Assembly: GCA_964487565.1 (NCBI GenBank)
Contig: CAZARN010000004.1
Location: 1-64,000 of the forward strand
Direction of reading: 5' to 3'
Length of the DNA stretch: 64,000 nt
DNA from: Phil1 sp964487565
GTDB lineage: Bacteria; Bacillota; Clostridia; Christensenellales; CAG-138
Part shown: one piece after another, positions 24,205 through 31,781 of the stretch
Layout of the letters: each line of letters begins with the position of its first letter
Numbering within the stretch: position 1 is the stretch's first letter
Translations under genes and position numbers: made by a program
The notes under the pieces: generated by a model
Told to the model about the DNA's origin: nothing
The model's input: the letters and a program-made list of their open reading frames with translations, nothing else
Databases searched by the model: none

Positions 24205-25341
24205 ATGGAGATAAGACAGGAGCTTCACGATGTTCTGCCGGAGCTTGCGCGCGTGCGCCGCGAGCTGCACCGCATACCCGAGGAAGGCTTCAGGGAAGAG
24301 GAAACGTCCGCTTTTATATATGATTATCTCAAGGCGCTTTCGCCTGATTCGCTCGAACATATCGCCGGTACGGGCGTGAAAGCCGTGTTCACGGCAAAAG
24401 AGGCCTCGCGCACAACGGCCTTCCGCGCCGATATGGACGCGCTGCCCTTGACGGAGGCGACAGGGCTTCCGTTTGCGTCCTGCCACAAGGGATATATGCA
24501 CGCATGCGGTCATGACGCGCATATGGCCGTGGCGCTTACAACGGCGCTTATGGCCGCGCGTCACAGGGAAGAGCTTGATGAGAACGTCGTCGTGCTGTTT
24601 CAGCCGTCGGAGGAGGGCGGCTGCGGCGCTGTAAGGATGATAGAGGCCGGCGCGCTCGAGACGCCGCACGTTGACAGGATATTCGGCCTGCACGTCTTCC
24701 CGGGGCTTGAAAAGGGCAGGCTCGGCGTGCGCAGCGGACCGCTTATGGCAAGGGCTTCGAGCATCGACATCGCGGTTTTCGGCAAAAGCGCGCACGGGGC
24801 GAAGCCGCATCTGGGCAACGACGCCATCGTTGCCGCGGCGCAGCTTGTCACGATGCTTGAAACGCTCGTTTCGCGCAGGATTGATCCGATGGATGACGCA
24901 GTGTTCACGATCGGCGTGATAAAGGGCGGGGTAAAGCGCAACGTGATCTGCGACGAGGTGCGGCTTTGCTGCACGATGCGCACGTTCACCGATGAAACAT
25001 ATGAAGCGATGATGCGGGGCATAAACGGGATGCTGCACGCGATCGAGGACGCATTCAGCGTGCGCACGGAGCTTTCCTTAGAGTGCGAGGATTACCTTGC
25101 GGTCGTGAACGATGAGGAACTTGCGGCCCAGTTCGCGGCGGCTGCCGGTGACGCCGCATGCGATGTGCCGCGCGTGTGCATAGGTGAGGATTTTTCGTTC
25201 TATCAGCGCAGGACGAAGGGCTTTTTTGCCTTCGCGGGCGTTGGCGAGGATGTATCCGCGCTGCATACGCCGACAATGTTTTTCGATGAGGACGCGCTTC
25301 TTTATGCGCTTGAGACCTATATGCGGCTTTTGGGCCTCTAA
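24205..25341 (+). CDS. M20-family amidohydrolase (N-acyl amino acid deacylase-like)
   Basis: The 378-residue metallohydrolase is of the M20D type, which removes acyl groups from amino acids or related conjugates. Metal-binding HACGHDAHMA is at about 98-107, EEGGCGA follows, and GLHVFP marks the lid region. ATG at 24205 has CGGAGGAA upstream. It is monocistronic, and its specificity is not readable. A second, divergent M20 protein is encoded at 51710-52888. Confidence 0.92.
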   Translation: MEIRQELHDVLPELARVRRELHRIPEEGFREEETSAFIYDYLKALSPDSLEHIAGTGVKAVFTAKEASRTTAFRADMDALPLTEATGLPFASCHKGYMHACGHDAHMAVALTTALMAARHREELDENVVVLFQPSEEGGCGAVRMIEAGALETPHVDRIFGLHVFPGLEKGRLGVRSGPLMARASSIDIAVFGKSAHGAKPHLGNDAIVAAAQLVTMLETLVSRRIDPMDDAVFTIGVIKGGVKRNVICDEVRLCCTMRTFTDETYEAMMRGINGMLHAIEDAFSVRTELSLECEDYLAVVNDEELAAQFAAAAGDAACDVPRVCIGEDFSFYQRRTKGFFAFAGVGEDVSALHTPTMFFDEDALLYALETYMRLLGL

Positions 25342-25378
25342 ATGACATTAACTCCAATTTTCCACTGCCGCCATATTG

Positions 25379-25407
25379 TTGTCATAAGAACATTTTATAT
25401 GTATAAT
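25379..25407 (+). promoter_or_regulatory. lon promoter
   Basis: TTGTCA (25379-25384) and TATAAT (25402-25407) are 17 bases apart. No CIRCE or CtsR-type repeat was seen next to it. Confidence 0.65.
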
Positions 25408-25453
25408 CAATGGACGGCGTGGAGCTGGCGCACACGCTGTGGAAAGAGGAAAC

Positions 25454-27841
25454 ATGGAAAATATAATGATTGCCGAAGACGTCCGCATGCCGGTAGTCCC
25501 GCTCAAGGGACTTGTCGTGCTGCCCGGAGAGCTTCTGCATTTTGACGCGGGACGCGCGGAGAGCCGCCGCGCGCTCAATACCGCCGTACAGAAGGACGGG
25601 CTCGTTTTCGTGTGCGCGCAAAAGGACGCGCGCAAAAATGAAGTTACAGGCGCCGATCTTTTGGATACCGGCGTTATTTGCCGCGTAAGGCAAACGCTTA
25701 CACTTCCCGGGGACGCGATGCGCGTGCTCGTTCAGGGTATTATCCGCGCGACAGCCGGCGCGTACAGGACCGGCGAATATATGACGGCAGTGGTGCACAG
25801 CGTGCACGAGGTGCCGTGCGACGCGCTTGTCGCCGAAGCGCTCAGAAGACGACTCGGCGCGGCGCTTGCGGAATATGCCGGCGTATCAACGCGGATCACG
25901 TCGGACGCAGTGGAAACGATAACGCGCACGGAATCGCCCGCGGCATTCACGGACGCCGTGGCAAACGCCGTGATGACAAGGCAGGAGCAGAGGCAGAACA
26001 CGCTTGACCAGCAGGATTGCGAGGAGAGGATGAAATACGTCCTCGCCGTGGTGATCGCGGAGACTGAGGTCATGCGCATCGACCGGCGCATCCAGCAGGA
26101 GGTCAAACAGTCCATCGACAAGAACCAGAAGGAATACTTCCTGCGCGAGCAGATGAAGGTCATCCGCAAGGAGCTTGGCGAGGATGAGGAGAGCGAATCG
26201 GATACGTTCATGGCGGCGCTTGAAAAGAAGGCGATGCCGGAGAACATCAAAAAAAGCCTCACGCGCGAGATAGAACGATACAGGGATCTGCCGACGGGTT
26301 CGCATGAAGCGCCGCAGATGCGCAGTTATATCGAGTGCATGCTCGAGCTTCCGTGGACGGAGGAAACAAGGGACGACCTTGATCTTGAACGCGCGCGCAA
26401 AATACTCGACGAGGATCACTACGGGCTTGAAAAGGTGAAGGAGCGCGTGATCGAGCATATCGCGGTCGCGCGTCTTACCGGCAAGATAAACGGGCAGATA
26501 CTTTGCCTTGTCGGCCCTCCGGGCGTGGGCAAAACCAGCATCGTGTCGTCGATCGCGCGCGCGCTCGGCCGCAACTTCGTGCGTATGAGCCTAGGCGGCA
26601 TACATGACGAGGCGGAGATACGCGGCCACAGACGCACATATATCGGCGCGATGCCGGGGCGCGTGATTGCTGCGATGAGAAAGGCAGGCTCCGTGAACCC
26701 GGTGCTGCTTTTCGACGAGATCGACAAGCTCACCTCGGATCTTCGCGGCGACCCTTCTGCCGCCATGCTGGAGGTGCTTGACAGCGCGCAGAATTTTGCC
26801 TTCCGCGATCATTTTCTCGAGGTGGAATACGACCTTTCGAAGGTGATGTTCATAACGACGGCAAATACGACCGACACGATACCGCGCCCCCTGCTTGACA
26901 GGATGGAAGTGATCGAGGTGCCGGGATATATGGAATATGAAAAGACCGAGATCGCCAAACGCCACCTGCTGCCGAAGCAGATGGCGAAGCACGGCCTCAA
27001 GAAGAGCCAGCTCACCCTCACGGATGCGGCGATGACGGAGCTTGTCCGCGGTTATACGCGAGAAGCCGGCGTGCGTCAGCTCGAGCGCGAGCTTGCGGCG
27101 GTATGCCGCAAGGCTGCCTGCGATATAGGTTCGGGCAAAACGCGCGTGCGGGTTAGCCCGCAAAGGCTCAGGGAATATCTCGGCTCGGCGCGCTATATCT
27201 CCAACGCGGCAGAAAAGCAGGCCGCCGTGGGTCTTGTCAACGGGCTTGCATGGACGAGCCTCGGCGGGGAAACACTTGAGGTCGAGGCGCAGGTCGTGCC
27301 CGGCAGCGGACAGGTGATACTCACCGGCAAGCTCGGCGAGGTGATGCAGGAGAGCGCGCGCGCCGCGCTGACATTCATCAAGGCCCACGCGGACGCATAC
27401 GGCATAGATATCGCGCTTGAGCACAGGGATATCCACGTTCATGTGCCGGAAGGCGCGGTGCCCAAGGACGGGCCGAGCGCGGGCATCACGATCATGACGG
27501 CGATGGCTTCAGCCCTCACCGGGATACCGGTGCGCGCGGGACTTGCGATGACGGGCGAGATTACAATACGCGGGCATGTGCTGCCGATCGGTGGGCTTCG
27601 CGAGAAGCTGCTCGCCGCGGTTCAGGCGGGCATCACGGAAGCGCTCGTGCCGGAAATGAACCGCAAGGATATCGAAGAGCTGCCTCAGGAGATACGCGAG
27701 GCGCTCGACATACGCTTTGTGGGCGACGCGGGGCGTGTGCTCGAGCTTGCTCTCACCGAAATGCCGGGGGAAGCAAAAGCGCTCCATGCCGGAGAGTTTT
27801 TGCCGGTGAGGACTCACGCGCAGGCAGGGGCTGCACAATGA
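25454..27841 (+). CDS. lon: ATP-dependent protease Lon
   Basis: The 795-residue cytoplasmic AAA+ protease degrades misfolded and regulatory proteins. The N-terminal substrate-binding domain starts MPVVPLKGLVVLPGE. Walker A GPPGVGKTS is at about 355-363, with Walker B LLFDEID after it. The proteolytic Ser-Lys dyad lies in PKDGPSAG (about 670-677) and in GLREKLLAA about 40 residues on. Length is normal. ATG at 25454 has GAGGAAAC upstream. Its end overlaps engB by 4 bases, and lon-engB is a conserved pair in Bacillota. Confidence 0.97.
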   Translation: MENIMIAEDVRMPVVPLKGLVVLPGELLHFDAGRAESRRALNTAVQKDGLVFVCAQKDARKNEVTGADLLDTGVICRVRQTLTLPGDAMRVLVQGIIRATAGAYRTGEYMTAVVHSVHEVPCDALVAEALRRRLGAALAEYAGVSTRITSDAVETITRTESPAAFTDAVANAVMTRQEQRQNTLDQQDCEERMKYVLAVVIAETEVMRIDRRIQQEVKQSIDKNQKEYFLREQMKVIRKELGEDEESESDTFMAALEKKAMPENIKKSLTREIERYRDLPTGSHEAPQMRSYIECMLELPWTEETRDDLDLERARKILDEDHYGLEKVKERVIEHIAVARLTGKINGQILCLVGPPGVGKTSIVSSIARALGRNFVRMSLGGIHDEAEIRGHRRTYIGAMPGRVIAAMRKAGSVNPVLLFDEIDKLTSDLRGDPSAAMLEVLDSAQNFAFRDHFLEVEYDLSKVMFITTANTTDTIPRPLLDRMEVIEVPGYMEYEKTEIAKRHLLPKQMAKHGLKKSQLTLTDAAMTELVRGYTREAGVRQLERELAAVCRKAACDIGSGKTRVRVSPQRLREYLGSARYISNAAEKQAAVGLVNGLAWTSLGGETLEVEAQVVPGSGQVILTGKLGEVMQESARAALTFIKAHADAYGIDIALEHRDIHVHVPEGAVPKDGPSAGITIMTAMASALTGIPVRAGLAMTGEITIRGHVLPIGGLREKLLAAVQAGITEALVPEMNRKDIEELPQEIREALDIRFVGDAGRVLELALTEMPGEAKALHAGEFLPVRTHAQAGAAQ

Positions 27842-28440
27842 GCGAATATGAGATAAAAAAAGCCTCGTTCAAAACGAGCGTAGGCCTGGGTGGAAGCGAT
27901 TATCCGCAAGGCGTGCAGATCGCGCTTGTGGGTCGGTCAAACGTGGGCAAATCGAGCCTCATCAACAGCCTGTGCCGCAACGGAAAGCTTGCCCGCATAT
28001 CGTCAAGCCCGGGCAAGACGAGGCTGATCAACTTTTTTGATATAAACGACGGCGAATTCTATCTTGTGGATCTGCCAGGGTATGGCTATGCCGAGGCGTC
28101 GAAGACCGAACAGGCAAAATGGGCGGAGCTTATCGAGAAATATCTTTCCTCGGGCAACGTCACGCACATTTTCATGCTCATCGACATCCGTCATGAACCC
28201 ACCCTTGCCGACAGGCAGATGCTGCAATGGATAATATATTACAACGTGCCGTATACGCTGATCGCCACAAAATCGGACAAGATAGCGAAAACGAAACGCC
28301 GCGCAGCCGCCAATGCCGCCGCGAAGCAACTGGGCGCGCCGCCTTACGCGGTGCCTTTCTCCGCGGAAACGGGCGAAGGGAAGCCGGAAATGCTCGAACG
28401 CATCGAAGGCATACTCGGTGATTTTGCGCATAAGGACTGA
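27838..28440 (+). CDS. engB: Ribosome biogenesis GTPase EngB (YsxC/YihA)
   Basis: The 200-residue GTPase is needed for 50S subunit assembly. The G1 motif is GRSNVGKSS (about 32-40), G2 lies in SSPGKTRLINFF, G3 is DLPGYG, G4 is TKSD and G5 is FSAETG. Length matches the family. Its ATG overlaps the lon stop (ATGA), so translation is coupled. Confidence 0.97.
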   Translation: MSEYEIKKASFKTSVGLGGSDYPQGVQIALVGRSNVGKSSLINSLCRNGKLARISSSPGKTRLINFFDINDGEFYLVDLPGYGYAEASKTEQAKWAELIEKYLSSGNVTHIFMLIDIRHEPTLADRQMLQWIIYYNVPYTLIATKSDKIAKTKRRAAANAAAKQLGAPPYAVPFSAETGEGKPEMLERIEGILGDFAHKD

Positions 28441-28465
28441 AAAGAAAAATATAAGAAAATCGCTA

Positions 28466-28494
28466 TTGACATAAGGATACCTCCTACGCATAAT
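28466..28494 (+). promoter_or_regulatory. Promoter of the zinc-ribbon/metallophosphoesterase pair
   Basis: TTGACA (28466-28471) and CATAAT (28489-28494) are 17 bases apart. Confidence 0.62.
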
Positions 28495-28525
28495 AGTGGA
28501 GTAAAAATATCCGGAGGAAATGCTT

Positions 28526-28963
28526 ATGGCTCTCAAAAAATGCCCGCGATGCGAGCTCAATTACATCCGCGAGGGCGAGAAATACTGCGATGTGTGCAAG
28601 CGCGAGATGAAGGGAGAAAGCGAACCGGACGACGTCCAGATTTGCGTGGAGTGCGGAGAAAATCCCGCAGTGAAGGGCAGCGAGCTTTGCGCGCGCTGTC
28701 TCAGAGAAGCCCGCAGACAGGAAAAGCTTGCGGACGGTGTGGATGATCTGCACGCTGCGGACCCGATTTCCATGCCGATTACAGGCGTTGCGCTCGACGA
28801 GATGGAAGTGCCTCTTCCCGCGGACGGCGAGATACCCGAAAACGAGCTTGATGAGATCGACAAGGAACTCGGCGACGACGATGAAGACGAAGAGGACGAC
28901 GAGGAAGAAGCCGATGAAGGCGACGCAGCAGAGCATGAGGATGATGAAAAAAAGAACAAGTGA
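28526..28963 (+). CDS. Zinc-ribbon protein with acidic C-terminus, function unknown
   Basis: The 145-residue protein has two CxxC pairs that can form one or two zinc ribbons: C6/C9 with C21/C24, and C40/C43 with C55/C58. The last 50 residues are almost all Asp/Glu and end in KKNK, so the tail should be disordered. ATG at 28526 is chosen because GGAGG at 28513-28517 is 8 bases upstream; the ATG at 28520 is too close. It is followed after 9 bases by a metallophosphoesterase gene. The domain pattern suggests nucleic-acid or protein binding, but no function is known to me. Confidence 0.8.
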   Translation: MALKKCPRCELNYIREGEKYCDVCKREMKGESEPDDVQICVECGENPAVKGSELCARCLREARRQEKLADGVDDLHAADPISMPITGVALDEMEVPLPADGEIPENELDEIDKELGDDDEDEEDDEEEADEGDAAEHEDDEKKNK

Positions 28964-28972
28964 CGGTATCAA

Positions 28973-29668
28973 ATGAAGATATTTGCAATCGGTGATCTGC
29001 ATCTGCCGGGGAACTCCCAAAAGCCGATGGATGTGTTCGGACACGCATGGGACGGGCATCCTTTGCGCATCGCCGGGGCATGGCGCGATACGGTGGCGGA
29101 TGAGGATCTGGTGCTTATCCCGGGGGATATAAGCTGGGCGATGCACATGGCGGACGTTGCGGACGATATAGGTTATATCGGCGCGCTGCCCGGCAAAAAG
29201 CTCCTGCTGCGCGGCAATCATGATTACTGGTGGAACTCAATAACAAAAGTCAGGGCCCTCCTGCCGGAGGGCTGTTTTGCGCTGCAAAACGATGCGTTTG
29301 AATGCGGCGGTTTTGTGATCGCCGGAACCCGCGGCTGGACTTCGCCCGGAAGCGCGGGCTTCACGGATGATGATCGCGCCATATATGAAAGAGAGCTCAT
29401 CCGCCTTGGCATGTCGCTGGACGCGGCTTCCCTCCGCGAGGGCAAACGCCTTGTCGTGATGCTGCACTTTCCGCCTTTCAACGAACGGCGCTCCCCCTCG
29501 GGCTTTACACAGCTCATCGAGGCGCACGGCGCGGAACAGCTCATTTACGCGCATCTGCACGACAAGGCCTGCTCCGGCGCATTCGAGGGCGAAAGAAACG
29601 GCGTGAATTACAGCCTGTGTTCGGCCGATCACATCGGCTTCGCCCCGCGTCTTATCGCCGCAGATTGA
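28973..29668 (+). CDS. Calcineurin-like metallophosphoesterase
   Basis: The 231-residue enzyme has the motifs of the two-metal phosphoesterase fold: GDLHL (about 7-11), GDISWA (about 51-56), GNHDYWW (about 81-87), LHFPP and the terminal HLHD. Substrates in this family range from nucleotides to phosphoproteins, and the specific one is unknown. The start has only a weak ribosome binding site and lies 9 bases after the zinc-ribbon gene, so translation may depend on the upstream gene. Confidence 0.93.
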   Translation: MKIFAIGDLHLPGNSQKPMDVFGHAWDGHPLRIAGAWRDTVADEDLVLIPGDISWAMHMADVADDIGYIGALPGKKLLLRGNHDYWWNSITKVRALLPEGCFALQNDAFECGGFVIAGTRGWTSPGSAGFTDDDRAIYERELIRLGMSLDAASLREGKRLVVMLHFPPFNERRSPSGFTQLIEAHGAEQLIYAHLHDKACSGAFEGERNGVNYSLCSADHIGFAPRLIAAD

Positions 29669-29684
29669 ATATCGCGATCTCATT

Positions 29685-29714
29685 AAGCCTTCCGCCGCGG
29701 GAAGGCTTTTTTTT
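29685..29714 (+). terminator. Terminator after the metallophosphoesterase gene
   Basis: AAGCCTTCC (29685-29693) pairs with GGAAGGCTT (29700-29708), with loop GCCGCG and a T8 tract (29707-29714). It isolates the dcw cluster from upstream transcription. Confidence 0.93.
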
Positions 29715-29785
29715 ACGCCCGCGCATCCGGCTTCCGGGCGGGACGGCGGCTTGAATTTCATATAAACTGGTTAAAAATTCAATAA

Positions 29786-29819
29786 AAGTGGTGACAAGTG
29801 TGGAGAAGTGGTGTATACT
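29786..29819 (+). promoter_or_regulatory. dcw cluster promoter with three 10-bp-spaced MraZ-type repeats
   Basis: AAGTG occurs at 29786, 29796 and 29806, each followed by a G-rich base set (GTG, TGG, GTG), giving direct repeats with 10-base period. They overlap the -35 (GTGACA, 29791-29796) and the spacer of a promoter whose -10 is TATACT (29814-29819, 17-base spacer). MraZ is known to bind such direct repeats upstream of its own operon, so autoregulation is expected. Confidence 0.72.
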
Positions 29820-29881
29820 GTGCGTAACAAATGGATAAAGGGAGCATTATATCCATTTGAAGGAAATCGGAGGCGGACGCG

Positions 29882-30328
29882 ATGCTTATCAATTCGTTCG
29901 AGCATACCGTGGACGCCAAGGGTCGGCTGTTCATACCGGCCAAGTGGCGCGATGATCTGGGGAGCACCATAATCGTCACCCGCGGACTTGCGGGGAGGGG
30001 CGATCACAGGTGCCTTTTCGGCATGTCCGTGACCACATGGCAAAGCTTTGTTGAAAAATTCAAGACGGTCGCGCTTTCGGACGTCGTAACGCAGAATGCG
30101 TTGAGAAAAACCTTCGCGATGGCGTGCGAATGCGAGCTGGACAAGCAGGGCCGCATACTTGTGACGAACACGCTGAGACAGCAGGCCGGAATAGATAAGG
30201 ACGTAACGCTGATCGGGATGGGCAACCGCATAGAGCTGTGGGACACCGTGCGCTGGCAGGCGATACTCAATTCGGATGAGGATATGGATGACGAGGTGCT
30301 CGAACATCTGACGGGGCTTGGCATATGA
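29882..30328 (+). CDS. mraZ: Transcriptional regulator MraZ
   Basis: The 148-residue protein has two AbrB-like SpoVT domains, with FEHTVDAKGRLFIPAKWR in the first and CELDKQGRILVTNTLR in the second, the DxxGR motif of each being intact. MraZ forms ring-shaped oligomers on DNA and represses the division/cell-wall cluster. It is the first gene of the dcw operon, has CGGAGGCGG upstream of the ATG, and overlaps rsmH by 4 bases. Confidence 0.97.
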   Translation: MLINSFEHTVDAKGRLFIPAKWRDDLGSTIIVTRGLAGRGDHRCLFGMSVTTWQSFVEKFKTVALSDVVTQNALRKTFAMACECELDKQGRILVTNTLRQQAGIDKDVTLIGMGNRIELWDTVRWQAILNSDEDMDDEVLEHLTGLGI

Positions 30329-31263
30329 GCGAGTTCAGACACGTTCCCATCATGAAGGAAGAGGTAATTTCGCTCCTCAAACCGGAACGCGGGGGAATAT
30401 TCGTTGACGGCACGCTGGGCGGCGGCGGCCACGCGCAGGCTGTGCTTGAAAGGCTCCCCGAAAACGGTAAGCTTTTCGGCATAGACCGCGACGGGGACGC
30501 GATCGCGGCGGCGGGCGCAAGGCTTGCGCCGTTCGGGGAAAGGTTTGCCGCGCTAAGGGGCAATTTCTTTTGCATGAAGGAGCTTCTGCACGCACAGGGC
30601 GTCGACGGGGTCGACGGAATACTGCTCGACCTCGGCGTTTCAAGCTATCAGCTTGACGAGCCGGAGCGCGGTTTTTCTTATATGGAGGACGCGCCGCTCG
30701 ACATGAGGATGGACAGGCAGTCGCCGGTTTCCGCTTACGACGTGGTGAACGGATACTCGTCGGAGCAGCTATTCATACTGATTAAGAACTACGGCGAGGA
30801 AAGATACGCTTCACGCATAGCAAACGCCATCGTGAGGGAGCGCGCGAAAAAGCCGATAGAGCGCACGGGCGAGCTTTCGGAAATAATCAGGCACGCGATG
30901 CCGGCTCAGGCAAGAAGAGAAGCCCAGCATCCTGCAAAGCGCACTTTTCAGGCGATACGCATCGAGGTGAATGGCGAGCTTGCGGGGCTTGAAGAAGCGA
31001 TCGTATCCGCGCACGACATATTGAAGCCCGGCGGGGTGATGGCTGTGATAACGTTCCATTCGCTCGAGGACAGGATCGTGAAGCAGACGTTCAGACGCTT
31101 TGAAAATCCCTGCACATGCGATCCGCACGCTCCCGTGTGCACATGCGGAAAAACGCCAAGCGCGAGGGTGCTCACGAAAAAACCTGTTACGCCCGGGGAA
31201 ACAGAGCTTGAAGAAAACCCGAGATCGAGAAGCGCGAAGCTTCGCGCGATAGAAAAAATATAA
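30325..31263 (+). CDS. rsmH: 16S rRNA (cytosine-1402 N4)-methyltransferase
   Basis: The 312-residue MraW/RsmH enzyme methylates C1402 in the decoding centre. The AdoMet site is DGTLGGGGHA (about 29-38), with LLDLGVSSYQLD and AITFHSLEDRIVK further on. HVPIMKEEVI is the typical N-terminus and ENPRSRSAKLRAIE the C-terminus. It overlaps mraZ by 4 bases and is translationally coupled. Confidence 0.97.
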   Translation: MSEFRHVPIMKEEVISLLKPERGGIFVDGTLGGGGHAQAVLERLPENGKLFGIDRDGDAIAAAGARLAPFGERFAALRGNFFCMKELLHAQGVDGVDGILLDLGVSSYQLDEPERGFSYMEDAPLDMRMDRQSPVSAYDVVNGYSSEQLFILIKNYGEERYASRIANAIVRERAKKPIERTGELSEIIRHAMPAQARREAQHPAKRTFQAIRIEVNGELAGLEEAIVSAHDILKPGGVMAVITFHSLEDRIVKQTFRRFENPCTCDPHAPVCTCGKTPSARVLTKKPVTPGETELEENPRSRSAKLRAIEKI

Positions 31264-31278
31264 TAAGCAAAGGCGGCA

Positions 31279-31761
31279 ATGAATAAAATGGCAACAGCGG
31301 CAAGAAACGATAAATATGCTTACGCTCCTTCAAGGGTGTATTCGTATTCGCGCGCCGCGGTAGCGGAGGAACTGCCGGAATATGAGCCGGAAGCCGCCCC
31401 GCAGCAGCCGGAGCCGCAAAGGAAGACCCATCCGGTGACGCGCACCCGCATCAAACGCGAGCCGACGCCGGCGCTCAGGCGCAAGCAGCGCCTCATGCCC
31501 AAGATCCTCAGCGTGGCCACTGTGTTTGCGGCGGCCGCGGTACTCATATATATAGTCGTGCGCTATTCGGCGATAACCGCCGAATGGGCGAATGTGAACG
31601 CGCTTGAGGCCCAGATCGAGGAGAGCGAGCGAAGGATAACGGAGCTTGAGGTGCAGCTTGACGAGGCGATAAACCTCGACGAAGCGCGCGACACGGCGCT
31701 GAATGCCGGATTGGATTATCCCACGGCCGATCAGATAGTGGATGTTGCCGGCGGGGAATAA
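31279..31761 (+). CDS. ftsL: FtsL/DivIC-like septum formation protein
   Basis: The 160-residue bitopic protein has a long basic, proline-rich cytoplasmic N-terminus (about 1-73), one membrane helix (about 75-94) and a coiled coil (about 100-140) with heptad-like leucines and acidic residues. That topology and the position between rsmH and the PBP gene identify it as FtsL, which joins FtsQ/DivIB and DivIC at the septum. Sequence identity in this family is low, so position carries most weight. ATG at 31279 has AAAGGCGG upstream; another ATG at 31288 is possible. Confidence 0.85.
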   Translation: MNKMATAARNDKYAYAPSRVYSYSRAAVAEELPEYEPEAAPQQPEPQRKTHPVTRTRIKREPTPALRRKQRLMPKILSVATVFAAAAVLIYIVVRYSAITAEWANVNALEAQIEESERRITELEVQLDEAINLDEARDTALNAGLDYPTADQIVDVAGGE

Positions 31762-31781
31762 GACCGCAAGGAGGACAGCTA

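Noticed and set aside
28561..28959. Poly-serine 132-codon frame on the minus strand
   Set aside because: It is the complement of the acidic Asp/Glu tail of the zinc-ribbon gene.
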